Assembly: GCA_963681505.1 (NCBI GenBank) | Contig: OY811980.1 | Span: forward strand, 5,583,004-5,647,003 | Length of the DNA: 64,000 bases | From: Eunapius fragilis | Taxonomy: Eukaryota; Porifera; Demospongiae; Spongillida; Spongillidae | Direction of reading: 5' to 3' | In this document: positions 12,146-22,231 of the stretch, piece by piece | Position numbering within the stretch: the first letter of the stretch is position 1 | Layout: the number at the start of each line of letters is the position of its first letter | Translations under genes and position numbers: made by a program | Notes under the pieces: generated by a model | Told to the model about the DNA's origin: nothing | Database searches by the model: none | What the model saw: only the letters and a program-made list of their open reading frames with translations

Positions 12146-12890
12146 TATTATGAATGCATGTATCTGAAATAAAGGTCCCTCAAATAACGTCTATCCACTG
12201 ATCTGCATAGCCTATTTCAAGCTGACATGCAGTTATGTGTATGTATGTATGTATGTGCTGAATTTTACCCCAGCTCAGTACTGGGCAATCATGATCGCTA
12301 ATAAAGTATTGCATACAACATTAGGAAACAAAACACATGGAATCAATTAAGTGGTGATTAATTAAGGGATTAATTTTGTAAAATCATTTCTAAAACCAAT
12401 GCAGTACGTAATTTTATTATTTTAACATTGTACACTTGTGGCACAAACAAACTACTAGGGGCAAATGAGAGGTTGTTGCATTAATGCTGGAATGCCTCTG
12501 GGATTGCAATGCAATACTAAGGGGTAAGTGCATTGTTTCAAATTGCGCACGGATGTATTCCTTACTGATGCTTGTCATTCGTGCATAAATTCAATTCTTA
12601 GTTTGTTTTGTCAAGGAAATTATACCGCAATATCTATTAACTGGTGTAGCGCCCCCCTTACGATGACGTCATAGGACAGATCCCGTGGGGGGGGGGGGGT
12701 CCCGTACCCCTCCCCCCTTTCATTTATCTAATTATATTCATAGTCGCGCTATATAGCGTTTTAAATTGCGCATAGCTATCAAAAAGCCGTTCCCGCAACC
12801 ACTCCCTTTCGGTGACCTACGTCCATTTCTCACTTCTTAACTACTTTTAATAATGGCCTGCACGGATCCACCATGTTCGTGTGCTAAATA

Positions 12891-12990
12891 TAGGACTATG
12901 ACATTTACCCTTGTTTCCTTGCTTTTTACACCACCATTGCCTTCAAATCCCACTAACTTTCTCATTAGAGAAGGTTTTTTTTAATTAATG
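12891..12990. repeat. Diverged relic of the hairpin-element arm, copy A
   Basis: The sequence beginning TGCTAAATATAGGACTATG and running to a run of T's matches the right arm of the hairpin element (1959-2089) with many substitutions and gaps. The same relic is at 45249-45380. It predates the segmental duplication, so the family has had an older activity phase. Confidence 0.65.
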
Positions 12991-13467
12991 CAGATATTAA
13001 TATCTATGTATAATGACATCATCGCAGGAATGTATAACATGAAGTTGCACAATTAGTGATTTGGGTACACGAACCGTGCGATCCAACGTGGTGCCCAATT
13101 TTTCAAATTGGACCTATAGGTTTAAAATTGTACAATTGATGCATCAGCGGAAGCAGACAACTGGTTTTGACCGTGGAATATTGTAATGAGAAACGCAACC
13201 CATGACCTCGCGTTCAGACATTAGAAAAAATGGCTCATGGTACCGAACTTTAATGTCTAATGTACCGGGCGTCCTCCCGGTGGTACATTTGTCTACCGCG
13301 GTGTACAGAAAATAAATTTATTCACGTTCTGCCAGTTTTAACATCCCTTTTACATTTGACGGTTCGTTGTACAGGTCCTTTGGAGCTTGGCCCAAAATTG
13401 CCAAGCTCTTATTATTTTTCTCTGGTCTGAAGTCAGAGTGTGAAAGTGAAGCTATTCGATCGCCGGT

Positions 13468-14572
13468 ACGCGCCTATATGAACCCGGTACCGTTTTTAAT
13501 GATGGTTTTTAAAGGTGTTTTTGAAACGTTGTATTTCCGCGACTATATATACGTTTCTTGCCAAATTCAATACACGTATTGCCCCATCCCTTATGTACAT
13601 AATAGTGCAATTTTGATGTTATAGATCCACTCCGCTGGTTAGACCTAAGGCCTGATAGGGTCTCGGGGGTAAAACGTATCATAACTCCTACACCGAAAAT
13701 ATTTCTAACGCCAAATTTTAGTTACTGGTAGGAAAATGGTGTCCAAACAAACGCTGACTTTTCGCAATACCTTTACAGCGATGGTTAAGGCGAGGATTAG
13801 TGTGAAACATAAGTGCAGTGGTAGACCATTTTACATACGTACCTCGATCCGTTGCTATGTGACGTCACACGGGATAAGCATGATAGCTAAGTACGAGTGA
13901 CACCTCATGTTTGAATAAAAAACATCTATTCGCTCGTGATAAACAGTCCATCGTACGTACATTCACCTATATGATTCGTAATGAATGCAAGCTGGAAGGT
14001 TAGTTGTTAAAGGCCGATCTGTAGCAATGGTAGCAAACATGTTTGGGTGTGCTTCCAGTACTCGGTTCAGAAAGTTTTGGATGAGGCTTTAAGCGAAGTT
14101 GAATTACGCGACCCTATTACCAGTACTAAAGGTCGACCATCACGAATATAGGTGACGATGGACTGTTTATCACGAGCGAATAGATGTTTTTTTTTTTAAT
14201 TCAAAGGTGTTGATTTCAACCCTAGCTGCCATGCTTATCCCGTGTGACGTCACGTAGCAACGGATCGAGGTACGTATGTAAATTTATAAAATGGTCTATC
14301 TCTGCACTTATGTTTCACAATAAGCCTCGCCTTAACCATCGCTGTAAAGGTATTGCGAAAAGTCAGTGTTTGTTTACCAGTAACTAAAATTTGGCGTTAG
14401 AAAATACGTTTTACCCCCGAGACCTATCAGGCCTCAGGTATAACCAGCAGAGTGGATCTATAACATCAAAATTGCACTATTATGTACATAAGGGATGGGG
14501 CAATACGTGTATTGAAGAAACGTATATATGGTCGCGGAAATACAACGTTTTCAGTGGGTTCATATAGGCCGG
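13468..14572. mobile_element. Large foldback (inverted-repeat) element
   Basis: Long imperfect inverted arms, about 13468-13955 and 14152-14572, separated by about 200 bp. The innermost match is around TCGCTCGTGATAAACAGTCC (13929-13948) and its complement near 14160-14180. The outer ends share CTATATGAACCC and its complement. A segment of about 1.4 kb including this (about 13155-14575) is missing from the otherwise collinear copy B near 45590, supporting insertion. No transposase frame is seen; an 85-residue frame inside the left arm is not credible as a gene. Terminal sequences and target duplication could not be fixed. Confidence 0.65.
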
Positions 14573-14734
14573 ATGTTTAGTATATAGAAAATTACATAGC
14601 AACCAAGCATGCGCATGCATACATAAGCTAGCTAGTAGCTACACGTATGAAACACATTGTACATGTGCGAAACGTGCAAGTCATTCAGGTACACTGCACC
14701 AACTAGCTTTCTTGTTGCTGAAAGCTGTCTCTTA

Positions 14735-15295
14735 CAGTGGCGTAGGAGCTGCAGTGCACTTTTTCATATGAGAAAAATAAATTAAAATATAGGTTAACTT
14801 ATAATTTTCATGATACGAGCAGAATTGATGTAATTCAAATCAGCTGAGCGGCTGCTCCTAGTGAATTACATGCTGTTGCAAGTGTCATTATGGCGACTTC
14901 AGCTAGCTTTCCTGAACAAGCGCACCAACGAAGATTGTATCCCTTTCCGAAAAGAGGCTTCGGTAATAAGGTACATGCGCAACGTAGTTTTCAACCATCA
15001 TGGTTCGACAAGTGGCTCTGTTCCATGCATTCTTGCTATTGTTCATTGGACACGGATTTTTTTCGGAATGTTTTCACTTAAAAACAAGTGCAGTTTTGGC
15101 GTTTTGGGGGGTGTTTTTGTATGCAAAAGTGTTGGCTTCTGGGGCTTCGCCCCAGACCCCCATGGGGGAGCTTACAGCGCTTCCCCATACTCCCTGGCTG
15201 GGCGGGAGGGCGCCCCCCCCTCCCGCACCCTCCCCGGGGGGACTCCGCCATTTAACTTTGGCCGCTGCACTTTTTATTCCCTTCCTACGCCACTG
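14735..15295. mobile_element. 561-bp hAT-like non-autonomous element
   Basis: Terminal inverted repeats CAGTGGCGTAGGA / TCCTACGCCACTG with a 5-bp target duplication TCTTA (14730-14734 and 15296-15300). The empty site is seen in copy B near 45760. Interior is GC-rich and carries a TGGGGCTTCGCCCCA palindrome like that of the element at 49806-51470. CAG...CTG termini are hAT-like; 5-bp duplications are shorter than the usual 8 but are known in some hAT groups. The apparent 146-residue frame within it is low-complexity and not a gene. Confidence 0.8.
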
Positions 15296-15468
15296 TCTTA
15301 AAATGCATAACTTTAGTTATTTGTTTAAGTTACGTGGGTGAAGTAATTAGGGGTAAATATGAATGTCATTAGTGTGCACCATAGGAGTGGAATCGAGGCT
15401 AATCAACACCAATTGGCACCTCCACTCCTCGTTACAGCTCTTATAAGAATTTCCTTATGTGCCCCCGC

Positions 15469-15790
15469 ACAAGTTAATGGACTCCATCCTCACTCGAGGC
15501 GTATTTTGTGCGTGACATGTATGAAAAAAAAAAGTAGCCGCGGCCCGAGTACATACAAATAGGACTAACCAACAGCAAAACACGACAAACTGATCAATAT
15601 GCATAACTGCCCGCCCCACAGGTACACAAGTTAATGGACTCCATCCCCACTCGAGCGTATTTTGTGCTTAACACGTATCGCAAAATGACGAAAAAAGTAG
15701 CCAAGTGCATACAAACAGGTCTAACCAACAACAAAACACGACGAACTGATCAATACGTACAACAGCCCGCGCACAGAAGGTACACAAGTG
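15469..15790. repeat. Two tandem direct repeats of about 157 bp
   Basis: Two adjacent diverged copies (about 15469-15627 and 15627-15790), each containing AAGTTAATGGACTCCATCC, a TATTTTGTG block and AACACGAC...CTGATCAATA. They lie in the part of copy A missing from copy B. Short reading frames across them follow the repeat and are unlikely to be genes. Confidence 0.65.
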
Positions 15791-16191
15791 CGATGCGTCC
15801 TGAAAAAAATAATCTAATTTTCGAACTTGCCCGTCATATTTTCCCACCTAAAACGCTTAAAGATATTCTCCTACGTATGTGAAGCGCTTCAGAGACACCA
15901 AGACCTGCCGAACTAAATATATGGACGATTTCGAACCTCACAGTAGGTGTTAACGATGTAACGCGGAGTGCCCACAGCCAGTGCTGGGCTCACGCGATTC
16001 GTTTTTCCAATTCCCTTACTATACTATCTATGAGTACACGTACACCTGACAGTTGCCTAGCTCCATATTAATATGCTTTATTTTCCGTATAATCGAGCTG
16101 ATACTTTTCCGTATAACGAGGTGGCACTGTGCACAGAAGCGTTCGCGACTACGTATTTACGAGGATAACGGGTGTTTTAACGCAAACCTTA

Positions 16192-16192
<1 letters not shown>

Positions 16193-16256
<64 letters not shown>
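16193..16256. repeat. Poly(G) tract, 64 bases
   Basis: Uninterrupted G run. The duplicated position in copy B (46004-46020) has only 17 G. Frames crossing it encode polyglycine and are discounted. Confidence 0.95.
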
Positions 16257-16257
<1 letters not shown>

Positions 16258-16907
16258 ACTTTAGGTACCTAAGCACTGTCAGACAGACGATCGGTAATCT
16301 ATTTAGTCCACGCGTACGAGCGGCATGCTTTCCTACATTACAGGAACATGCTTAAACATATGCGTACTCACCGTGATATATATACCAAGGAGAACCGCCA
16401 ACTGTAAACTGAATAGAATAAACGTGTGAGCCTGTATATTTATATATACACTGCAGCAGCTCCTGTATACTTACGTAGACCTTTGCGCACCTTATATGTA
16501 TAGCTTAGCTGTTAACCTAATGACTCGAGGAATTGGCATTTGCGGTTCGGAGATTACCTCTGCATTACAATTTTACATTATTAGCCCGGCTTCAATGAGT
16601 GAACATCATTATTTGCAAAGTGATTGGGTAGTCCTACGTCGGTAAGCACAGTTTACCACAGGCATTGCCGCTGTCAACTTGCATCACGCAATTCTAAGTC
16701 GGTATACAAATGTTAGTGATCCAACTGGACGTTTATAATAATTTGACAGATGATTGATAAAATTACTTAGACATGTGACCACTCACTTCCCATAATGGTT
16801 AAAATAGTAAACAGCACTTTTGGTGGATTTGGAAATTCTCAGAGCATTCTACTGTTGGCATATTGCAATTTTTTGACAGCCCTACCCAGGGTTGGGGGTT
16901 AAAAAAT

Positions 16908-16908
<1 letters not shown>

Positions 16909-16941
<33 letters not shown>
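16909..16941. repeat. Poly(C) tract, 33 bases
   Basis: Uninterrupted C run; the counterpart in copy B is 46753-46778 (26 bases). Surrounding sequence is collinear between the copies. Confidence 0.95.
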
Positions 16942-16942
<1 letters not shown>

Positions 16943-17406
16943 ACCCAGTCCTGTTACATGTGTGATAGTTTTAAGTTTTATGACCTACGGTTTCGATCCT
17001 GCTATTCAAAACCAGAGAGAGTTATCACAGTTAGTGTGGTAGTATCGTCCCCAGACCCCATGACGTAACGATTATCGCTGCACTCACTTTCTGACTGTTG
17101 CTGTGATGCTTCAAAAGATTTCTATTCAGACAGGCTAATTTGTTTGTGTAGCAACTTCTTTTGTGCAATGACTTTAAAAACCATTAATTATTATAAATTG
17201 GCCAATGCCCCCATGAAGTAGGTTCTTATGTTTGTCCACAAGTTTACACCTTAGGTCATTAGCAGGCACATGACATGCACGCACTGTTGAAAGATCCATC
17301 TACCGCAGCTGCATCGACTAATATGGTCTACAGTTATGAACAACATTGCATAGTTAGCACACGTTAGATACGGATGAGTAGCCAGCAGCTGACAATATTA
17401 GCCAGT

Positions 17407-17752
17407 GCATAGATTGAAGACCTTACGGAACGGGGATTGGAAACGCAATAGGCATTGACATTGTTTCACGTAAATATGACGTCATGTACATTTTATGAGT
17501 ATTCATTACATGGTACCATGGTGTGAGGTAGGAGTGTCGGCACAACCGTCACTTCATTCAGTTGCTGCCACAGATGGGCCCTCCTGGCATCCTTCCAAAT
17601 GTCTATCCCAATTGAGACAGTAAGTTCACTGCATTCATGGCGCCTTTGTTGTTCGTACTTCTGTGTTTTGACAATCGTCCTCGCCGATACATGTCCTAAA
17701 TAAATTGTCAGATATGCAAGGCTGTAAGTACGCTTCTATAAGTACAGAAAGC

Positions 17753-17788
<36 letters not shown>

Positions 17789-18342
17789 ATGGCACCTATT
17801 GGCCTTAGCTCTTTTCGTGAAACTAATTTTGAAGCCACAACTATCTATCATAGTGGCACAACAATCCATATGGCACGTAAGGTATTTTAGCTACTTTTTT
17901 GTGTTTGAAGCTATGTAACTTTAAAGCCACAGGACTTGTTCTCTTCAAACCAGCACTACGGTATTCTTCAAACATCGAGCGTTTTAGCAAGGCATGCTTC
18001 GTCGCTTGAACATGCTGCATGTTGCCACGGCGACTCATACAAAAATATCACTTTGCTTTGGCAACGCTTGATCGACTTGTTTTGGTGATCCACGCACTCT
18101 AATGCTTTACATACATTGTGTCTGAAGTAACCAAAAGAGTTAGAAACCATCTATAGACTTTAGGGAATCTTAACAGTCTATTTTACCTTCTATTCAGTTG
18201 TCTACGTCCACACCATTTCTCATGTCACCAAGAAAGCCCGCGCGAACTTAATTAGGTTCATGCGAAACAAGGATGAAAATTTTTATTGAATTGGAATAGA
18301 TGCAGCGTTTCCAATCCCGTTCCGTAAGGTCTTCAATCTATG
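17407..18342. mobile_element. Inverted-repeat element at the duplication edge
   Basis: A 39-40 bp inverted repeat (17407-17446 and 18304-18342, core ATTGAAGACCTTACGGAAC) brackets about 0.94 kb that contains a 32-base C run (17757-17788). Similarity between duplication copies A and B stops within about 10 bp of its left end. No target-site duplication or transposase was found, so this may be a MITE or simply an inverted repeat left by the rearrangement. Confidence 0.55.
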
Positions 18343-18401
18343 CTGCAATGAAAAGAATAGAGCTCTTTCATCGCGTGACTTAATAGCATTCATCTTATAA
18401 T

Positions 18402-18625
18402 TAGTCCGCCATATTGGTGCTCGTTTACAATGGAGAAGTATGTGCTTATGCTTGTTTTTGGTACTTAACATTACTTCAGAGTGTCGTTTAAATATAGATT
18501 ATTGTGGTCTAACACATGACTAACATTTGATTTTTACTTGTGCCCTCGGAGCGCGAGTAATATGTATAAACCGAGCATAAGCTCATATATTTCCATAGTA
18601 AACCGAGCACCAATATGGCTGACAA
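18402..18625. repeat. Imperfect inverted repeat of about 50 bp
   Basis: CCATATTGGTGCTCG...GCTTATGCT (18405-18452) is mirrored by AGCATAAGC...CGAGCACCAATATGG (about 18575-18622) with about 120 bp between. Possibly a small transposon remnant; no other evidence. Confidence 0.6.
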
Positions 18626-20256
18626 AAAAGCAATTAACGCAATTAAAGCCCACGCGTCATGTGACCATGAAAGAGATCTATAATATTTTAAAGAGATGTA
18701 GTTATCTATCAAAAGAATAATATTCATAGTAGGGGACCGGGTAGTTATTAATAGCTGACTTTGTGACTATCAACGTGAATAAGTGTAACCACGCCATGAG
18801 ATTGTTTTCTGCCTGAATTATTGTATATGCCTAAAGCGTACAAAACTAAAAAGAATTACGGTATCCAACAATTATTATTCATTCAAACACGAGCCGTTAT
18901 GAGCGGACTTTTCAAGTCGATAAAGTTGGCCAAAGCGCTCTAAGACTTGTCTGGGGACCGGACTGGTGTGAATCAGCCCTGGCATGCTCGCATCCGTTCC
19001 ACGTTTGTCATTAACTGGTTATGAATAAGTATAAATCTATCCGATAATACATTATGTCTGCATTAACGCATGTACGTAGATACAATCCATTACACTTCGA
19101 AAACACTTAGGCGTACCGAGTTAAAAGTCTTTAGTTGGAAGTAGTTCTGGCTATAGCTACTGCATGGGTAGGACCTATGGTAGGACGTTTTTGGAGTGTT
19201 ACCAACTTGTTATACATCTGTATTGCCACAGGGTCGAATCGTTTAAAATAATCATGATTTTTGTGTGATTTTCAGAGAATCATATACAGAAATCTCAGTA
19301 TGATTTTTGTGTGATTTTCTATTCAATCACACAAAGATCATAGTTTCTAAAATGATTCGACGCTTTTCCCCCCTGTTAATTGCTCGATCACCTGTATTCT
19401 ATTAAAGCTTCGCCTTTTAAGTGGTCATTTCCACTGGCAGTCCCCGGTTAACCGGGGCGCAGGTCGCCAGGCCCATCGAAGGTAGGGGCCCACTCAGGAC
19501 AGACAGATTATCTCTGGGGACTGTAAAATGTTACATGTAGCGATAGCCGCGTTCTTAGTCCACTTCACGATACCATCTGAGTGCACAAAACGGATGCGAG
19601 CAACCACCATTCTATTCTATACATGTAATATCTAGCTCTATGGAGCAACTATCAGTAGCCGGGTCCCCGGGGAGACTACTCGAAGATTGTTGCTATACTT
19701 TTTCAGAGTCATGTGCCCGGCACATGCACAACGTAGGCGCGGGAGTTTTTCTGCGATGGATACGGGCGAACGTGGGGTCTTTTGATGCACGATCAGAGAA
19801 GAGCGAAGCCTTGTCAAAGCGGCGGTAAAAGTTTTTTCCACTTTGCATCGTTCGTAACAGAATATGCAGGACAGCTGCAGGATACCAGTATTTTATATAC
19901 AGAAAGTATGTAACTTTTTCATAATCCGTTCTAAATTCCTAAACATACACACACTAACAAACATTAAAAAGTCCTTTCATTCCAGTTGGCTCAGCAAATA
20001 CAGATTTATCGCACAACGTATCTACACAACAGATAGCTAGATCTACAATACAAAGCACGCACAGCTCCTCCTTGTCACTAACAGCTATAAATCTATCACT
20101 ACATCTCAAAAATATTTCTAGACAGGAAATAAAATTTATAGACCTGGGCCTGATGCTATGTAGTCTCGTGCCCACACCCAATGCATCGCGTACTGTGTAA
20201 TATCATAGATTATTTGGTAACATCAATGAGCTGTAGACATTGGAGGCTGGGAAACT
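18626..20256. other. Intergenic spacer between gene 1 promoter side and gene 2 3' end
   Basis: Apart from the palindrome at 19229-19375, no coding region, RNA gene or repeat family was recognised. The short reading frames here (62-75 residues) have no conserved features. Confidence 0.5.
19229..19375. repeat. Short palindromic element, 147 bp
   Basis: Begins CAGGGTCGAATCG and ends CGATTCGACG-type complement plus CCCTG, with internal arms around ATCATGATTTTTGTGTGATT and its partial complement. It looks like a small MITE. No clear target duplication. Confidence 0.5.
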
Positions 20257-20262
20257 TTTATT
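20257..20262 (-). terminator. Candidate polyadenylation signal for receptor gene 2
   Basis: AATAAA on the minus strand, about 340 nt downstream of the gene 2 stop codon. Position is plausible but the hexamer is common in AT-rich DNA. Confidence 0.35.
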
Positions 20263-20599
20263 ATAATTATTATTTTAAACATGGAGTATTGGTTTTTGTT
20301 TCAATACAATGCACAAAGTAATTAACAGTTTAGTCCGATCCGCCGTAATAATGCTAGAGAGCGACTTTAAAGCCGGTTGGAATTATTGAGCAGGCGCCAT
20401 TTTTAGCTCAGTAACAAAAAAAAAAACTACAAAGCATGCATGATGCATCGAAAATATGACAGCATGCACAGAAGTTTTAATACATGCATAATAATGTTTA
20501 TCTATTTTTCAAACATGCATCGTCGTGTGAATTTGTTAAATAAAAGTATTCACTCTAGTTCTCTCAAAGTATTGCGTCATAATCCTGGTGTATAACATT

Positions 20600-22231
20600 T
20601 TAAACTCCACTCTCCGATTGACTAGCGATTTCGCTTGAGTTGAGCTTAATGTCATAACCAGTTGGCTTGTCCTCGTCAAATCTTAGCTCCACCACTTCTT
20701 CCATATGACGTCTTCGTCGTGAGAAGGTACGTTTAAGCCATGCAACTGATCCAGACAACATGTTTATTTGTTCAGTGAAAACAGGGTCTGGAATGTCTAA
20801 ATCATCGGGACCACCTTCATCATCAAACTTCAATTCCACCGCCTCATTCATGTGCTTCCCTTTTCTAGTTAGGGTACGTACAAGTTTTGTAGGTGCTCCC
20901 AATGTAGTGATGTTTTCAGTGACGACGGTTTCATGATCAGACTCCTTAGTGCTTGCTCTGAGCTCCAATGCTTTATCCGTAGCAGCCAATTCCGCCATCG
21001 TATTAATGAAAACAGGGTCTGGAACGTCTACATCTTTATCATCAAACTTCAACTCCACCACCTCATTCATGTGCATCCCTTTTCGAGTTAGGGTACGTAC
21101 AAGTTTTGTAGGTGCTCCCAAAGTAGTGATGTCTTCAGTGATGACAGTTTCAGATTTCTCAGGCCTGCCTTGACGAAGTGACGTTTGCTTCGTACTGCTC
21201 CTGTACTTCAGCTGTGCTAATTGTTTGCCTAATACCTGGCGCACCCATGCCAACCGTACATCACTGTTCAGGACGCAGAAAAATATGAATATCATGAATC
21301 CCTGGAAGGAATTGGTAAGCGCAAACAGAATCTGGAAGGCATTCTGACGGTTCACAAATGTCAGTGCTCCAAAGAGCCAGGTAAGGCCAAAGAGAAAGGC
21401 TACTCCAGTGATATTCAACATCAATTGGAGAGTACCAGCTTTCTTGCCACGATTTTTGGACTGTCTGCGAAGATGTCTCACTAATACCACGATAACCACG
21501 ACAAATATGACCATATTAAAGGAAAGCACTAGCATGATGGGCCCCAAAAAGGCACCAAAAAATACCCCAACATTGTTGATGAAGCAGCTGTAATAGAAGA
21601 AGGAGAAAATTAAAACGCAGTACTTGATGTGTTAACCAACTTACTATCCGATGGTCGAGTTAACATTTTTGACAAGTAAATGTGTATTAATTGCCAGAGG
21701 GATAACTACTGGAACTAATGGAGTCACTAAAATGGTTATAAATATATATAGTTATCCAGCCATTATTTTGTTCATGCGTGACATTCATGTGCGTACCCCA
21801 ACAGACAAGAGATAGAATGATGATGTACCGTGTGGTGATCTGGAAAAACACAAGGACAAACTTCTGGAACATGAATAGAGCCTCCGCCCCCATCCACATC
21901 ACGGCCACCAAGGTGAAATAGTGGACCAACACTGACACAGTCACGCAGCCTCCATAGTTCTCTGTCCTGTCAATTCCAATCACAAACACCAACAGCATAC
22001 CAATGAGGGCACAGCACAGCTGAATGTGATACTTGGAGACATCCTTCTGCCTTAGCTTTCTAATATGAGACGTATATATAAGTAATTCGAAACATTGAAT
22101 TGTTCGACCTACTTTATCAGCAAAAGTGAAATAACTGTTGCTGTCAGGCCAATCAGGGATAGTGCCAACCCAATATAGATTATGATGTCAATTGGTGTGG
22201 GTGTGGGTGGTGGAGTGGTAGGATGTAATAT
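20600..22231 (-). CDS. Gene 2 exons 54-57: 7TM domain and cytoplasmic tail
   Basis: Exons 22113-22231 (stalk, TM1), 21797-22059 (TM2-TM4), 21645-21726 (start of TM5 region, VTPLVPVVIPLAI) and 20600-21587 (rest of the helices and the tail). Class B2 signatures include HIQLCCALIGMLLVF, EALFMFQK, FGLTWLFGAL and SFQGFMIFIFFCVLNS. The cytoplasmic tail of about 220 residues holds three imperfect repeats of a unit like LVRTLTRKG-HMNEVVELKFDD followed twice by DPVF. Stop codon at 20600-20602. No lesion in this block, so the signalling part is potentially functional. Confidence 0.88.

Larger units (their letters stand above)
1..17398. repeat. Segmental duplication, copy A
   Basis: Collinear with about 32290-47325 (copy B), offset about 31.5 kb. 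Matching exons have equal lengths in almost every case and introns and upstream spacer align too. Copy-specific insertions in A: hairpin element 1310-2089, a segment of about 1.4 kb around the foldback at 13468-14572, hAT-like element 14735-15295, and about 0.65 kb at 15375-16035. Similarity stops at about 17398, at the edge of the inverted-repeat element 17407-18342. The left end lies outside the window. Confidence 0.85.

Noticed and set aside
13367-13624. 85-residue plus-strand frame
   Set aside because: Lies across the arm of the foldback element; no similarity to a known protein and mirrored sequence in the other arm.
14861-15341. Frames of 113-146 residues in a GC-rich segment
   Set aside because: Entirely or mostly inside the hAT-like element 14735-15295; proline- and glycine-rich because of the palindromic GC-rich interior.
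16053-16355. 100-residue frame containing polyglycine
   Set aside because: Created by a 64-base G run whose length differs in the duplicated copy; no conserved protein features.
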